Origin: Bacteroidales bacterium
Lineage (GTDB): Bacteria > Bacteroidota > Bacteroidia > Bacteroidales > ML635J-15
Assembly (NCBI GenBank): GCA_017645925.1
Contig: JAGCNN010000114.1
Coordinates: 1 to 49,276, forward strand
Reading direction: 5' to 3'
Length of the DNA stretch: 49,276 nucleotides
The notes beneath the pieces were generated by a model, which was not told the origin of the DNA, did no database searches, and saw only the letters and a program-made list of their open reading frames with translations. Below, in pieces: positions 35,701-43,404 of the stretch; within the stretch, counting starts at the first letter, position 1; each line of letters begins with the position of its first letter. The position numbers and the translations under genes are program-made.

Positions 35701-36381
35701 TGGCTGACAATAAGCCCTGCATCAGGTACTAACAATGGTACAATCACCGCTGTTGCAGCTGCTAATACTTCATCGTCGCAGCGTACTGCAACTATCACAG
35801 TTTCGGGTGGTGGAATAACACGCACAGTTTCTGTAACTCAGGCAGGTGTAAGCTACAACCTCACAGTTTCACCGTCATCACTCAGCTATACTGCTGATGG
35901 AGAAAGCAAGACGGTTAACGTTACAAGCAACACTTCGTGGACAGCAACCTCATCAGAAAACTGGCTGACAGTAAGCCCTGCATCAGGTTCAAACAATGGC
36001 ACAATCACTGCAGTTGCAGCTGCTAATAGTTCAACATCGCAACGTACTGCAACTATCACAGTTTCTGGTTCTGGTATTACACGCACTATAAATGTAACAC
36101 AGGCAGGTGCTCCAACTGCAATTGATGAAGAAGTTGCAGAAGGCATCTCCGTATATCCTAACCCGACAAGCGGAATGTTTACAGTTGGACTTGGTGCAAT
36201 CAAAGGCAAGGCAACATGCCAGATTGTAAATGCAAATGGTTCAATAATTGAAACTCGTGAAGTCAATGCAGACGACAACTCTGAAATCGTTTTCAACTGC
36301 AATGTTAACTCTGGAGTTTACTTCGTAAGAATAATTTCAGACAACAATGTTTGGACTAAGCGAGTTGTGATTGAAAAATAA
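32725..36381 (+). CDS. C10 cysteine protease with four BACON domains and T9SS sorting domain
   Basis: 1218 residues. Signal peptide (MKKIVLLFLMLSLGLSVFC), propeptide, then a C10 domain with C179 (TVTGCVATAMAQ), H328 (EGGHSFVCDGY) and NWGWSG. BACON domains lie at about 388-477, 680-766, 956-1042 and 1043-1128. Two copies of a ~190-residue module (NYTIDKITFPDM...VGIDFTS and NYNITSIDFAYA...AGFDVSS) separate them. The T9SS type A domain starts SVYPNPTSGMF. The catalytic half is strongly similar to the preceding gene while the C-terminal halves differ, pointing to tandem duplication followed by tail replacement. No adjacent C10 inhibitor is recognised. Confidence 0.93.
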   Translation: MKKIVLLFLMLSLGLSVFCSPVSIQTAQRAAESFWAQMNGSKVSFVGSQTEFTEFYVFNNQIGEGFVLVSADDIAHPILGYSDKGSFRTDVQLPVNVRGWFKGISKEISSAVELGVQQSEEVREEWNSLLEGTAYPKRSTRAVSALLSTTWDQGKPYNNLCPADANTDSYYGGRTVTGCVATAMAQVMKYWNYPTQGSGSHSYSSSYGTLSANFGNTTYDWTNMPNNLTNYSSSAQKTAVATLMYHCGIAVEMSYDIAENGGSGAYTVAYGNTPCAKSALVTYFKYKSSIQGLFRASYSDTNWKNLLKADLDAGRPIMYSGASDEGGHSFVCDGYNNSDQFHFNWGWSGSYDGFFSLNAMTPGSGGIGGAGYDFSEDQDAIIGIEPAGITVSPTTVQLPSAGGSATVTVTAGSASTSWSATSSASWVSFTPTTGSGNGSTTTMTISASANNSNSTRNATITLTQGTQTATVTVTQLDAAAEACYVTNEDIMSDDSTATSGVGSNIYYSTYFTKIAEKIDVTGNYTIDKITFPDMLNTATSGNIAIKVWSATSAGAPNAELYSANVSMTTINNALTTGQLTNGTTCYYGAYEHTLTSPVVASGPFFVGIDFTSLGAGNSSTMSNVVCIADNQNHDLDNTAYIYSIYSGYTGWKLITNFFEGVDEAKFAIQAHICPTDEQPNVLSVSPSTLSYTAAGESKTVTVTSNVSWTATSSASWLTLSPTSGSNNGTITAVAAANTSTSQRTATITVSASGVSSQTISVTQAGESGGSGTGDCVVLHEDRFDSPTVYSVQDDGGYVCGSNSYGDQAKAEYFELSGNYNITSIDFAYAIDGTDGSVTFKVWANNNGTPGSELASQTVTLSNLYSAATSQSGIMIGSYTWTLSSPVAISTNFFAGFDVSSATSYIGLLSTAQGSGYTNSCYELYNGSWGDMYTNWQELDISMYVLPTVCPTGTTPSYNLTVSPSSLSYTADGASKTVNVTSNTSWTATSSASWLTISPASGTNNGTITAVAAANTSSSQRTATITVSGGGITRTVSVTQAGVSYNLTVSPSSLSYTADGESKTVNVTSNTSWTATSSENWLTVSPASGSNNGTITAVAAANSSTSQRTATITVSGSGITRTINVTQAGAPTAIDEEVAEGISVYPNPTSGMFTVGLGAIKGKATCQIVNANGSIIETREVNADDNSEIVFNCNVNSGVYFVRIISDNNVWTKRVVIEK
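35593..36108 (+). repeat. Near-identical tandem BACON-encoding units
   Basis: Two units with a 261-bp period (starting at 35593 and 35854) share long identical stretches such as CTCACNGTTTCNCCGTCATC. They encode BACON domains 3 and 4, which indicates a recent internal duplication. Confidence 0.8.
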
Positions 36382-36400
36382 TACAGCGAATCAAATATTT

Positions 36401-36429
36401 AAAAGGCGGATTTAGGTCCGCCTTTTTTT
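36401..36429 (+). terminator. Terminator after the second C10 protease gene
   Basis: A ten-pair stem AAAAGGCGGA/TCCGCCTTTT with a six-base loop and T-run. Confidence 0.9.
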
Positions 36430-36870
36430 GTTGGTCACAAAGACCAACAGAGTCAACCATTTTTATTGCAAGAAGGGCGTTATTTTATTTGTAGAGATGT
36501 TGCGTGCAACATCTCACGGATTCCCCAATGTTCAATGTTGTCCAAAGTTGTCCTGGTTGTCATCATTTGAATTTGTTGAGACGCAAAAATTTGCGCCCGT
36601 GCTAGCTTTTTTCTTTCAAAGACAACAAAGACAACAAAGACAACAAGGACAACATTTTTTTCGGTTGAATTGCGTGGTTGTCCAAGGTTGTCTTGGTTGT
36701 CTTCTTTTTTATTTGCAGAGCTATGAATTGTTTATGATGATAATTTGTTGAGCCGCAAAATTTTGCGGCTGTACTAGTAGAGATGTTGCGCGCAACATCT
36801 CTACGGATTCCCCAATATTCAATCTTGTCCAAGGCTGTCTTGGTTATCTTCCTTTATTTGTTTATGGCAA
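36429..36870. repeat. Dispersed intergenic repeat, copy C (double)
   Basis: Starts with the hairpin TGTTGGTC/GACCAACA (36429-36449), then a palindrome with arm GAGATGTTGC (36494-36515) and a decayed GACGCAAAA one. A full second module follows: GACAACAAAGACAAC run, opposing TTGTCC run, AGCCGCAAAATTTTGCGGCT (36751-36770), GTACTAGTAG and the 24-bp AGAGATGTTGCG palindrome (36779-36802). It fills the gap between the second C10 gene and the M16 gene. No gene is seen. Confidence 0.75.
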
Positions 36871-36901
36871 AAATTTTACGGATGTACAACGGATAATAAA
36901 C

Positions 36902-36930
36902 AAAAAAGAGGACATTTAATCCTCTTTTTT
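36902..36930 (-). terminator. Terminator after the M16 peptidase gene
   Basis: A perfect eleven-pair stem AAAAAAGAGGA/TCCTCTTTTTT whose U-tract works on the minus strand, 22 bases beyond the stop codon. Confidence 0.85.
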
Positions 36931-36952
36931 GGCGTTTACGATAATGTATAAA

Positions 36953-39754
36953 TTATTTTTCTGGAACAAGTCTTACCTTTACATAGCTGTCAAACTTGAA
37001 GTACTTTTCGGCAGCCTTTGTCATCTGAGCCTTGTTGATGCCGTTTATACGAGCATCTTCGCCCTTAGCCTCTTCGGGAGTAATGTCACCCTCTACAAGG
37101 TCAATTACAAGGCTTCTCCAGTACTTGTTTTCCTTGACTTCGGTTTCGTGTTCGCGTTTCTTCTTTTCGATAACCTTTGCAATTTCATCATCGCTGATTT
37201 CTCCCTTCTGGATTGACTTTATAACGTCGAAAATCTTTTCCTTAAGTTCTGGTTCTCTTGCTGGGTCGCAGCTGTAGAAAATCTGTACTGCATATCTTCC
37301 TGTAGGCTTGCTTGAAGTCATAGGATATGCTCCGATAGAATATACACCGCTTTCCTTTTCACGAATCTGTTCGAGGAGCTTGGTGGTTAGAATCTTGCAG
37401 ATAGCATCAATTTCGGTGTTGTTCTGAGCGTTGTATTCAAAATCACCATGGAACATAATGATTTCTATACACTTGTCGTCCTTGCCTTTTCTTACGTCCT
37501 TTTCAACTCCACCCTTTGGAGGACGGATGCCGAGGTCAACGAAAGTTTCAGTACGTTCAACAGTTTCAAGCGAACCCAAATATTTTTCAATTATCGGTTT
37601 TGCCTTCTTGCTGTCAATGTTTCCAACAAAGTAGAAAGTGAAGTTGCATGGGTCGTTGAAACGCTGCTTGTAGAACTTGCTCATGTTCTTAAAGTTAACT
37701 TCGTCAAGCATAGCTGGTGTCATAGGTTTGCGGTATTCGCTGTAGTTGGCCATAATCCATCTCATCGAATCCTGCCATACGCTCTGCGGGTCTAGACTTG
37801 CATTTTCAAGCATACCCTTCTGCTTTTCAACGTACGACTTGAATGCATCTTCGTTGAACTTAGGCTGAGTGAAGTAAGCGTTTACAAGTTCAAGCATTGT
37901 TTCAAAGCCTTCAACGTCGCAACTTCCAGTAAAACCTTCTTCGGTTTCACCGATGTATGGCGATACATGTGCATTCTTGCCAGAGAGGTATTTCTGCAAT
38001 TCTGTTGCATCGTAGTTGCCAAGACCGCTTTCGTCCATTACGTCGGTTATGCATTTTGCTGTGAGAGCATCCTTTGCGCTAAGCTTCGAGTAACCGCCTT
38101 CGCTCTTTGCTGTCATTGTGATTTCATCAGCCTTGAAGTCGGTGTGCTTCAAAACAACCTTTACACCATTCTTGAGAGTCCATGTTTCGTAGCCAAAATC
38201 CTTGTTAACTTCTTTCTTTGCAACCTTACCCTTTGGTCCGAGAGCATCAACGAGAGGCTTGTCGGCAACCTTGTCAACGTAAGGTTCCGTGCTGGTCTGG
38301 TTTGCTTCTTCGAAAGCCTTTCTAATCTGAGCTTCGGTCGGGAGCTTGAAGCCTTCCTTTTCGGGAGCCATTGCGAATACCACGCAGTTTTCGTCGGTAA
38401 TCATTGTAGCAGCAAAGTTGTTGACTTCTTCAAGGGTAATTTCGGGAATGTACTTATTGTAAAGGTCGTGTTCGTATTCTGCACTTAGATATGCTGAATG
38501 AGGTGGCATAAAGTTAGCCTTATATTCGTTGATGTAGCTTTCCGATTTCTGCTTGTCGCGCTCGTTGTACTGCTTTTCAATCATCTTCAACATGTCCTTC
38601 TTTGCGCGGTCGAGTTCGGTCTGGGTGAAACCGTGCTGGAGCATTCTCTGGTTTTCGGTAACAAGAACCTTTACTGCATTTTCAATCTTGTCGTTCTGCA
38701 ATACTGCAATGTTCATGAAAACGTCCTTACCGCCCATAAATGGAGAATATGCGCCGAAAGCTTGTACAAAAGGAGGATTTGGTGACAGGGCAATTTCCGA
38801 CAAACGAGCCATAAGCATCTGCGACATAAGTGATGAAACCATATCGCGGCGAGCATCAGCAACAGTAACGGTGCTGGTCTGCGGGTGCTTGTAGAAAATC
38901 TCAACCATAGTAGCAGGACATTCAGGGTCACTTGCGAGCTTTACGATTGTTTCCTTGTGGTCGGGAATGCTTACTACTTCCCTAGTCTTTGGATTTACTG
39001 GCTTAGGAATCTGCGAGAACTGCTTCTTGATGCGGTTTTCCATATCGGCAACGTCAAAATCACCAACAACTATCACAGCCATAAGGTCTGGACGATACCA
39101 AGTCTTGTAGAAATCCTTTATTACCTTCGGGTCAAAGTTGTCAACAACTTCCATAAGACCTATCGGCAGACGTTCAGCGTACTTGGAGCCGTTGAACACA
39201 GCCTTGAGCATTTCGTTCTGCACGCGTTCCTGTGCGCCCTGGCTCAAACGCCATTCCTCATGGATAACGCCACGTTCATCGTTAATCATATCGTCGTCCA
39301 TCGTAAGTTCGTGAGCCCAGTCGTAAAGTACGAGCAAGCCCTTGTCGATGAATTCGCTGTTGTCGGTCGGAACCTTGATGCCATATACGGTTTCGTCGAA
39401 CGAAGTGTAGGCGTTAACCTCGCTACCGAACTGCATACCAATCGATTCCATGTAGTTTACAAGTTCGTTCTTGTTGAAGTGGGTACTTCCGTTGAACGCC
39501 ATGTGCTCGGTAAAGTGAGCCAAACCTCGCTGCTCCTCGGTTTCGAGTACCGAACCGGCATACACCGCAAGCGTAAGTTCTGCGCGGTTTTCTGGAACTG
39601 AGTTCTGTCTAATGTAATAGGTAAGTCCGTTGTCGAGTTTGCCTACCACTACCTTAGGGTCGTTTGGCAGCTTGTCGGAAAGTGCCATTCCCTGCGAAAA
39701 TGCTGCCCCAATGCCAAGAAATACAAGGAGCAACAGAAATGTGAGTTTTTTCAT
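36953..39754 (-). CDS. M16 family zinc metallopeptidase (insulinase/pitrilysin type)
   Basis: 933 residues, signal peptide MKKLTFLLLLVFLGIGAAFS, so periplasmic or exported. The inverted zinc motif HFTEH is at residues 80-84 (AHFTEHMAFNGSTHF), with the downstream glutamate in the INDERGVIHEEWR region. A second, inactive M16-like half starts near residue 510 and carries FYFVGNIDSKKAKPIIEKYL. The two-half layout is typical of Bacteroidota M16 proteins such as PqqL-like enzymes. There is no T9SS tail, so periplasmic peptide degradation is likely. A promoter-like box lies directly upstream, and a lipoprotein gene is 53 bases upstream on the same strand. Confidence 0.94.
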   Translation of the reverse strand: MKKLTFLLLLVFLGIGAAFSQGMALSDKLPNDPKVVVGKLDNGLTYYIRQNSVPENRAELTLAVYAGSVLETEEQRGLAHFTEHMAFNGSTHFNKNELVNYMESIGMQFGSEVNAYTSFDETVYGIKVPTDNSEFIDKGLLVLYDWAHELTMDDDMINDERGVIHEEWRLSQGAQERVQNEMLKAVFNGSKYAERLPIGLMEVVDNFDPKVIKDFYKTWYRPDLMAVIVVGDFDVADMENRIKKQFSQIPKPVNPKTREVVSIPDHKETIVKLASDPECPATMVEIFYKHPQTSTVTVADARRDMVSSLMSQMLMARLSEIALSPNPPFVQAFGAYSPFMGGKDVFMNIAVLQNDKIENAVKVLVTENQRMLQHGFTQTELDRAKKDMLKMIEKQYNERDKQKSESYINEYKANFMPPHSAYLSAEYEHDLYNKYIPEITLEEVNNFAATMITDENCVVFAMAPEKEGFKLPTEAQIRKAFEEANQTSTEPYVDKVADKPLVDALGPKGKVAKKEVNKDFGYETWTLKNGVKVVLKHTDFKADEITMTAKSEGGYSKLSAKDALTAKCITDVMDESGLGNYDATELQKYLSGKNAHVSPYIGETEEGFTGSCDVEGFETMLELVNAYFTQPKFNEDAFKSYVEKQKGMLENASLDPQSVWQDSMRWIMANYSEYRKPMTPAMLDEVNFKNMSKFYKQRFNDPCNFTFYFVGNIDSKKAKPIIEKYLGSLETVERTETFVDLGIRPPKGGVEKDVRKGKDDKCIEIIMFHGDFEYNAQNNTEIDAICKILTTKLLEQIREKESGVYSIGAYPMTSSKPTGRYAVQIFYSCDPAREPELKEKIFDVIKSIQKGEISDDEIAKVIEKKKREHETEVKENKYWRSLVIDLVEGDITPEEAKGEDARINGINKAQMTKAAEKYFKFDSYVKVRLVPEK

Positions 39755-39782
39755 TGTATTTAATTTTAAAATTTTCTGTCGG

Positions 39783-39812
39783 CAAAAATAAACGATTACA
39801 AGTTATGTCAAC
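39783..39812 (-). promoter_or_regulatory. Promoter-like site of the M16 gene
   Basis: On the minus strand GTTG (39809-39812), an 18-base spacer and TATTTTTG (39783-39790), close to TTTG-N19-TAnnTTTG. It overlaps the end of the upstream lipoprotein gene. Confidence 0.5.
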
Positions 39813-40359
39813 GTGAAAGATTTCTTAAACTATCGGCGGAGGCAAGTTGCACCTGCTCAATGACTTTTCCTTTCTCGTAGAAAACTTTCAATATTTCGGT
39901 TCCGTCTTCAAGGAAGAATGACCAAACGCCTTCGGCTGTATCGTTAACGTATTTTTTGTTGTATTGTACTTGTCCGTTCACATAATAGACTTTGTTTTCG
40001 CCATTGCGCAGTCCGTGTGTATAGTCGCCTGTGCTCCAAACTTTACCACATTCGTACCAAGCAGTCCAGCGTCCATTGCGCAAGTTGTTGTCATCAAGCG
40101 GACCTTCCATGCAAATGTTTCCGTTCTTGTAGTAGCGTTTTTCGTATTTTGCGGAAGTACTGTCGGTCTTGTCGAAAAACCTTATGCGCCTAGTTTCACC
40201 GCTGTCGAATGTATCGGTAACTGAATAGTCATATACATTTACAAGCGTATCGGTAGCTAATACTTCGGGAAGCGGTTTTTCATTTTCTCCTTTGCATGAA
40301 AATAGGGCGTAAACCATTGCAAATGAAAGCAGAAGGAAGAAGATTTTTATTTTATTCAT
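39808..40359 (-). CDS. MORN/YwqK-like repeat lipoprotein
   Basis: 183 residues. The signal and lipobox read MNKIKIFFLLLSFAMVYALF followed by S-C-K. The body contains about four MORN-type repeats: YYKNGNICMEGPL, RNGRWTAWYECGKVWSTGDY, RNGENKVYYVNGQVQYNKKY and EGVWSFFLEDGTEILKVFYE. Such proteins are common in Bacteroidota, sometimes labelled YwqK-family antitoxin, but no toxin partner is seen here. Likely a membrane-anchored surface or periplasmic repeat protein. Confidence 0.82.
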   Translation of the reverse strand: MNKIKIFFLLLSFAMVYALFSCKGENEKPLPEVLATDTLVNVYDYSVTDTFDSGETRRIRFFDKTDSTSAKYEKRYYKNGNICMEGPLDDNNLRNGRWTAWYECGKVWSTGDYTHGLRNGENKVYYVNGQVQYNKKYVNDTAEGVWSFFLEDGTEILKVFYEKGKVIEQVQLASADSLRNLSR

Positions 40360-40427
40360 TGTTTTTTAATTTTATTGTTGTGATGATGCAGTGGGTGCTT
40401 AATCAAACTCAAAACCATAAAATCCAT

Positions 40428-40862
40428 TTATTCCACCTTTACCATATCCTTTTCAAAGTCGCTGTGGAAGTTCATATTCTGCAGTTTCCAGACTTTGTCG
40501 GGACGGTACATTGTTACTACAAATTCGACTGGCTGGCGGTCGTACTTTAGTACATATACATACTTGGCATACGATTCGCCCAAGTAATATTTTCCTGCAA
40601 GTTCGTACCCGTTGAAGTTGCCAAGAAGCTTGCGCGAAGCCTCGAATTTTTCTTTCATTGCAGTTGTGCCCTCCTTGTTGCTTTCAAGCCATTCGTTTGT
40701 TGAAAACAGATAGTCGATGGCTCTGTTTACGTCGGCGTTGAATATCGAGAAGAATTTTGCCATGATGTCTTCCGGCGTATTCTGCGTATTCTGTGCTTTT
40801 ACAGCGTTACCTATTGTCATAAATGCTGTTATAGCAACGATGATAATTATTGTCCGTTTCAT
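40428..40862 (-). CDS. Small exported protein, possibly NTF2-like
   Basis: 144 residues with a signal peptide (MKRTIIIIVAITAFMTIGNA, cleavage near VKAQ). The body has a helical start (TPEDIMAKFFSIFNADVNRA), then alternating strands (KYYLGESYAKYVYVLKYDR, EFVVTMYRPDKVWKLQNMNF), the layout of an NTF2/SnoaL-like fold; this is a guess from pattern. Its promoter is good. It lies 68 bases upstream of the lipoprotein gene and may be co-transcribed with it. Confidence 0.7.
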   Translation of the reverse strand: MKRTIIIIVAITAFMTIGNAVKAQNTQNTPEDIMAKFFSIFNADVNRAIDYLFSTNEWLESNKEGTTAMKEKFEASRKLLGNFNGYELAGKYYLGESYAKYVYVLKYDRQPVEFVVTMYRPDKVWKLQNMNFHSDFEKDMVKVE

Positions 40863-40885
40863 AAGCGTACATTTTATTGGAAATG

Positions 40886-40916
40886 CAAAGTTAGAAAAAG
40901 TATTTTTGAGAACAAG
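40886..40916 (-). promoter_or_regulatory. Promoter of the small exported protein gene
   Basis: On the minus strand CTTG (40913-40916), a 19-base spacer and TAACTTTG (40886-40893), a near-complete match to the consensus, ending 23 bases before the ATG. Confidence 0.6.
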
Positions 40917-41035
40917 TGCAAAACTGGCAAGAAAAATCCAAAATGAAATCTTTCATAAATTTCAAAAAAAAAATTTACACTGCCACACTTTGGCATTCTT
41001 GAGCACGACCTTTGCGTTGAGAAAAACAAACGAAA

Positions 41036-41581
41036 ATGATAAGGATAATATTGGTAATAGTAATTATTGCAGCGGCAGCGACCTTGATTGCGCTGGCATT
41101 GAAAAGAAGAACTGTCTCGGTGGACAGAATTTACCGACAGGCGCGCACAGTTTTGGCAGACGAAGGCTACAAAACCGAAAAGGTAGAGGGTACAAACTAT
41201 GTATGGATTGGCGACAACCCTGTGGTCTATAGCATTGACAAGGTAGAAGATATTGATTTGTTGCGTCTGCGCTTCTATTCAGTGCAAGAATTCAATGGAC
41301 TCGACGATGTGAACCGCGAAGGTATGTGCGCCATTGCAAACAACCTCAACATGGAATACGCCATGTCGTTTTTTATCGACTTTGACGAGCCTAACACGGT
41401 AAGCATGGCATACGAAACAAGAATACGCAATGTAGGCGACTTTATGCAGGAGGCTAAGCGTTTCTTCGAGATGCGAAGTGCAGCCGAGAATTATGTGGAG
41501 CAATCGATACCTGTACTTTTGGAAAACTTCCCTTTGGTGGTTGATAGTGAAAAAATTGGATTTAAAATAGCGAAAGAATAA
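41036..41581 (+). CDS. Membrane-anchored protein of unknown function
   Basis: 181 residues with an N-terminal transmembrane segment (IILVIVIIAAAATLIALALK) and a soluble domain of mixed strands and helices (YVWIGDNPVVYSIDKVEDID, AMSFFIDFDEPNTVSMAYET). The domain layout resembles YbjN/secretion-chaperone-like folds, but no signature is certain. It is the first of six closely spaced genes on the plus strand. Confidence 0.7.
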   Translation: MIRIILVIVIIAAAATLIALALKRRTVSVDRIYRQARTVLADEGYKTEKVEGTNYVWIGDNPVVYSIDKVEDIDLLRLRFYSVQEFNGLDDVNREGMCAIANNLNMEYAMSFFIDFDEPNTVSMAYETRIRNVGDFMQEAKRFFEMRSAAENYVEQSIPVLLENFPLVVDSEKIGFKIAKE

Positions 41582-41585
41582 TATT

Positions 41586-41756
41586 ATGGATTTCTTTAAA
41601 ACAAGAAACGTTGTGTGCCAGCATTGTGACGAGGTTTTAGGGACTTCAATAGGCTCGGACATATTAGTGGATCCAGCACCGATGCCTCATTTTATTCTAT
41701 GGTGCCCCAATTGCGGAAAACTGGTATTCAAATATTTTACAGGATTTAGAAAATAG
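41586..41756 (+). CDS. 56-residue zinc-ribbon protein
   Basis: Too short for a standard ORF list but well supported. It starts 4 bases after the previous stop and carries two C-x2-C knuckles, CQHC at 11-14 and CPNC at 40-43, the form of a treble-clef or zinc-ribbon fold. It ends KLVFKYFTGFRK. The tight spacing suggests a translational link to the membrane protein before it. Its partner or nucleic acid is unknown. Confidence 0.65.
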   Translation: MDFFKTRNVVCQHCDEVLGTSIGSDILVDPAPMPHFILWCPNCGKLVFKYFTGFRK

Positions 41757-41784
41757 TAATAAGAAAATTATTAGGAGGTTAATT

Positions 41785-41985
41785 ATGAGCAAGGAATTAG
41801 AAAAAAGAGAAAATTCAGACCTGACAAAGAGTTCGTTTCCCGAGGAACTGAAACCTTTTGAAAGAGGTGTAGGTCCAGCAGTTACAGTTGGCAAGGCGGC
41901 AGGGAACATAATTTCCGACATCATAGACGGCGTTGTTGACTTTTTTTGCGATGATGACAAAGAAAAGAAGGAACAAGTTAGTTAA
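41785..41985 (+). CDS. Small acidic protein of unknown function
   Basis: 66 residues preceded by a strong AGGAGG at 41773-41778, unusual in this phylum and good support for translation. A charged start (MSKELEKRENSDLTKSSFPE) leads to a glycine-rich amphipathic stretch (GVGPAVTVGKAAGNIISDI) and an acidic end (DFFCDDDKEKKEQVS). The middle may associate with a membrane. No family is recognised. Confidence 0.65.
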   Translation: MSKELEKRENSDLTKSSFPEELKPFERGVGPAVTVGKAAGNIISDIIDGVVDFFCDDDKEKKEQVS

Positions 41986-42011
41986 AAAATGCTGCAATTT
42001 GTTGATTTATG

Positions 42012-42019
42012 TATCTTTG
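42012..42019 (+). promoter_or_regulatory. Candidate -7 box TATCTTTG
   Basis: Matches TAnnTTTG, 24 bases before the 206-residue gene. No -33 TTTG at the usual spacing. Confidence 0.4.
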
Positions 42020-42043
42020 TGAAAGTTTTTTAATGTTATAATT

Positions 42044-42664
42044 ATGGACAAGTCAGAAAAAATACGTGAAATTTTGCAGGACTATTCAGTAAGGCAAATC
42101 GAAGAGCAAATATTCCAATTTAATAGTCCTTTCGTAAACGATGACATCTCTACCCTATTGGAAATTCGCAAGAACATAATCAACCATTATGTGCTTCAGC
42201 AACTGGAACTTGTATTGCCCGACATTATTGCCTTCAACGATGCACTGCGTGAGGCACTGCGGACAACTTACGAGAAAGGCCGCATGGTTTACGATACCAA
42301 CAAGGCACTAGGCTCGAATGTACGTCTGGAAGCTACTTGCTTCTTGAGTAAAGACTACCCAAAGTTGCATCCGCTGCAAGGCGACTACTGCGACAATCTA
42401 TGGCGCACCTTGTGCGAGAAGCAGTACAACGATATGTACAGGTGGGGTGCCGGCTATTATTGCATGGTGAACCAAAATTTTGATGAGTTCATCGGTGCTA
42501 CTTATAATGAAAATTGGAATGATGGTCTCAACCCCGAACTTACCAAGGACTTGCATCTTATCAAGCAATTCCACGACCTGTTCGAGGACACCGAATTTGC
42601 CATAACCGACTTCATCTATTGCCGGGACTTTTATCACGAAATCAGCGTAAAGATAAATTATTGA
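42044..42664 (+). CDS. Cytoplasmic protein of unknown function, 206 residues
   Basis: No signal peptide or membrane segment. It is mostly helical, with aromatic-rich segments (CDNLWRTLCEKQYNDMYRWG, YYCMVNQNFDEFIGATYNEN) and several cysteines. No catalytic motif is recognised. It lies inside the six-gene run and has its own -7-like box. Confidence 0.65.
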   Translation: MDKSEKIREILQDYSVRQIEEQIFQFNSPFVNDDISTLLEIRKNIINHYVLQQLELVLPDIIAFNDALREALRTTYEKGRMVYDTNKALGSNVRLEATCFLSKDYPKLHPLQGDYCDNLWRTLCEKQYNDMYRWGAGYYCMVNQNFDEFIGATYNENWNDGLNPELTKDLHLIKQFHDLFEDTEFAITDFIYCRDFYHEISVKINY

Positions 42665-42698
42665 ATCACAAGAGTATAAACGTTTAAATTAAATCAAA

Positions 42699-43046
42699 AT
42701 GAAAAAGTTACTAGTATTATTGACATTCGTGGCAATATGTGCCACTGCCTTCTCGCAAAGTATTTCTCACATCGAGAACAAGAACAACTTCTACCATATC
42801 TACAACGAGAAGAACCAAGATGTGAAGACTGTGACAAACCAGATTGGAACGTTGGTAGGACATGGAAGCAATTTCTTCATTGTCAAGAAGTTTAATTTCT
42901 ACGATTTGTATGATATGCAAGGACGCAAGTACAAGTCCATTTCAACTTCGGTTGGCGACATTGTTTCCGTTTCGGGCGAAACCTTTGTCGTACGCAAAGG
43001 CAACTTTACATCCGTATATAACAGCAAGGGTGAGAAAATAAAGTAG
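42699..43046 (+). CDS. Small secreted beta-repeat protein
   Basis: 115 residues. Signal peptide MKKLLVLLTFVAICATAFSQ, then about four short repeats of the form F-Y-x-[IVL]-Y-[ND]-x-x-[GN]-x-x (NFYHIYNEKNQDVKTV, NFYDLYDMQGRKYKSI, NFTSVYNSKGEKIK), each likely a beta hairpin as in blade-type repeats. It may be periplasmic or surface-exposed. Function is unknown. Confidence 0.7.
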   Translation: MKKLLVLLTFVAICATAFSQSISHIENKNNFYHIYNEKNQDVKTVTNQIGTLVGHGSNFFIVKKFNFYDLYDMQGRKYKSISTSVGDIVSVSGETFVVRKGNFTSVYNSKGEKIK

Positions 43047-43071
43047 TGTACAAACAAAAAATCTTACAGAT

Positions 43072-43224
43072 ATGGATTCAAATTTCATAAAGGCTGGACT
43101 TAAGATTTTGGCCGCAATAGCAGCAGTGGTAACTGGCGGAACACTCGCCAAGAAAGCCCATGAAGATTACAAGCGCGGAAAAGAACTGCAGGAATCAAAA
43201 CGCAGCAAACCCGTAGCGGGATAG
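43072..43224 (+). CDS. 50-residue membrane peptide
   Basis: Starts 25 bases after the previous stop. One hydrophobic segment (GLKILAAIAAVVTGGTLA, residues 9-26) is followed by a strongly basic tail (KKAHEDYKRGKELQESKRSK), so the C-terminus is expected in the cytoplasm. Last gene of the six-gene run. No family is recognised. Confidence 0.6.
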   Translation: MDSNFIKAGLKILAAIAAVVTGGTLAKKAHEDYKRGKELQESKRSKPVAG

Positions 43225-43239
43225 GTATAGTTTTGTTTT

Positions 43240-43364
43240 TCTCGGTTGCCTTAGGGCAACAACAGTCCACAAAGTTTGTATGTCTTCGCTTTGTACTTCG
43301 GTTGGAAGATTCTGGAACCTATTTTTTGGCAATCGTGGCATAGCAAGACATACTTGTGGACTGC
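43240..43364. repeat. Structured intergenic DNA with imperfect inverted repeat
   Basis: A GTTGCC/GGCAAC hairpin is followed by arms CAGTCCACAA...GTATGTCTT (43263-43286) and AAGACATAC-TTGTGGACTG (43345-43363), which pair apart from a five-base bulge. The ~58-base loop has no ORF of note. It could be a small RNA or a decayed mobile element end. Confidence 0.5.
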
Positions 43365-43404
43365 AATGGAATATGGGGAATACAAATATCCATTTGTTAT
43401 CATT

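Noticed and set aside
36616-36655. GACAAC tandem motif considered as a CRISPR array
   Set aside because: The period is about 9 bases with no spacers; it is a simple repeat within the intergenic element.
36428-36751. 107-codon plus-strand ORF
   Set aside because: It is made of palindromes and GACAAC runs; not a gene.
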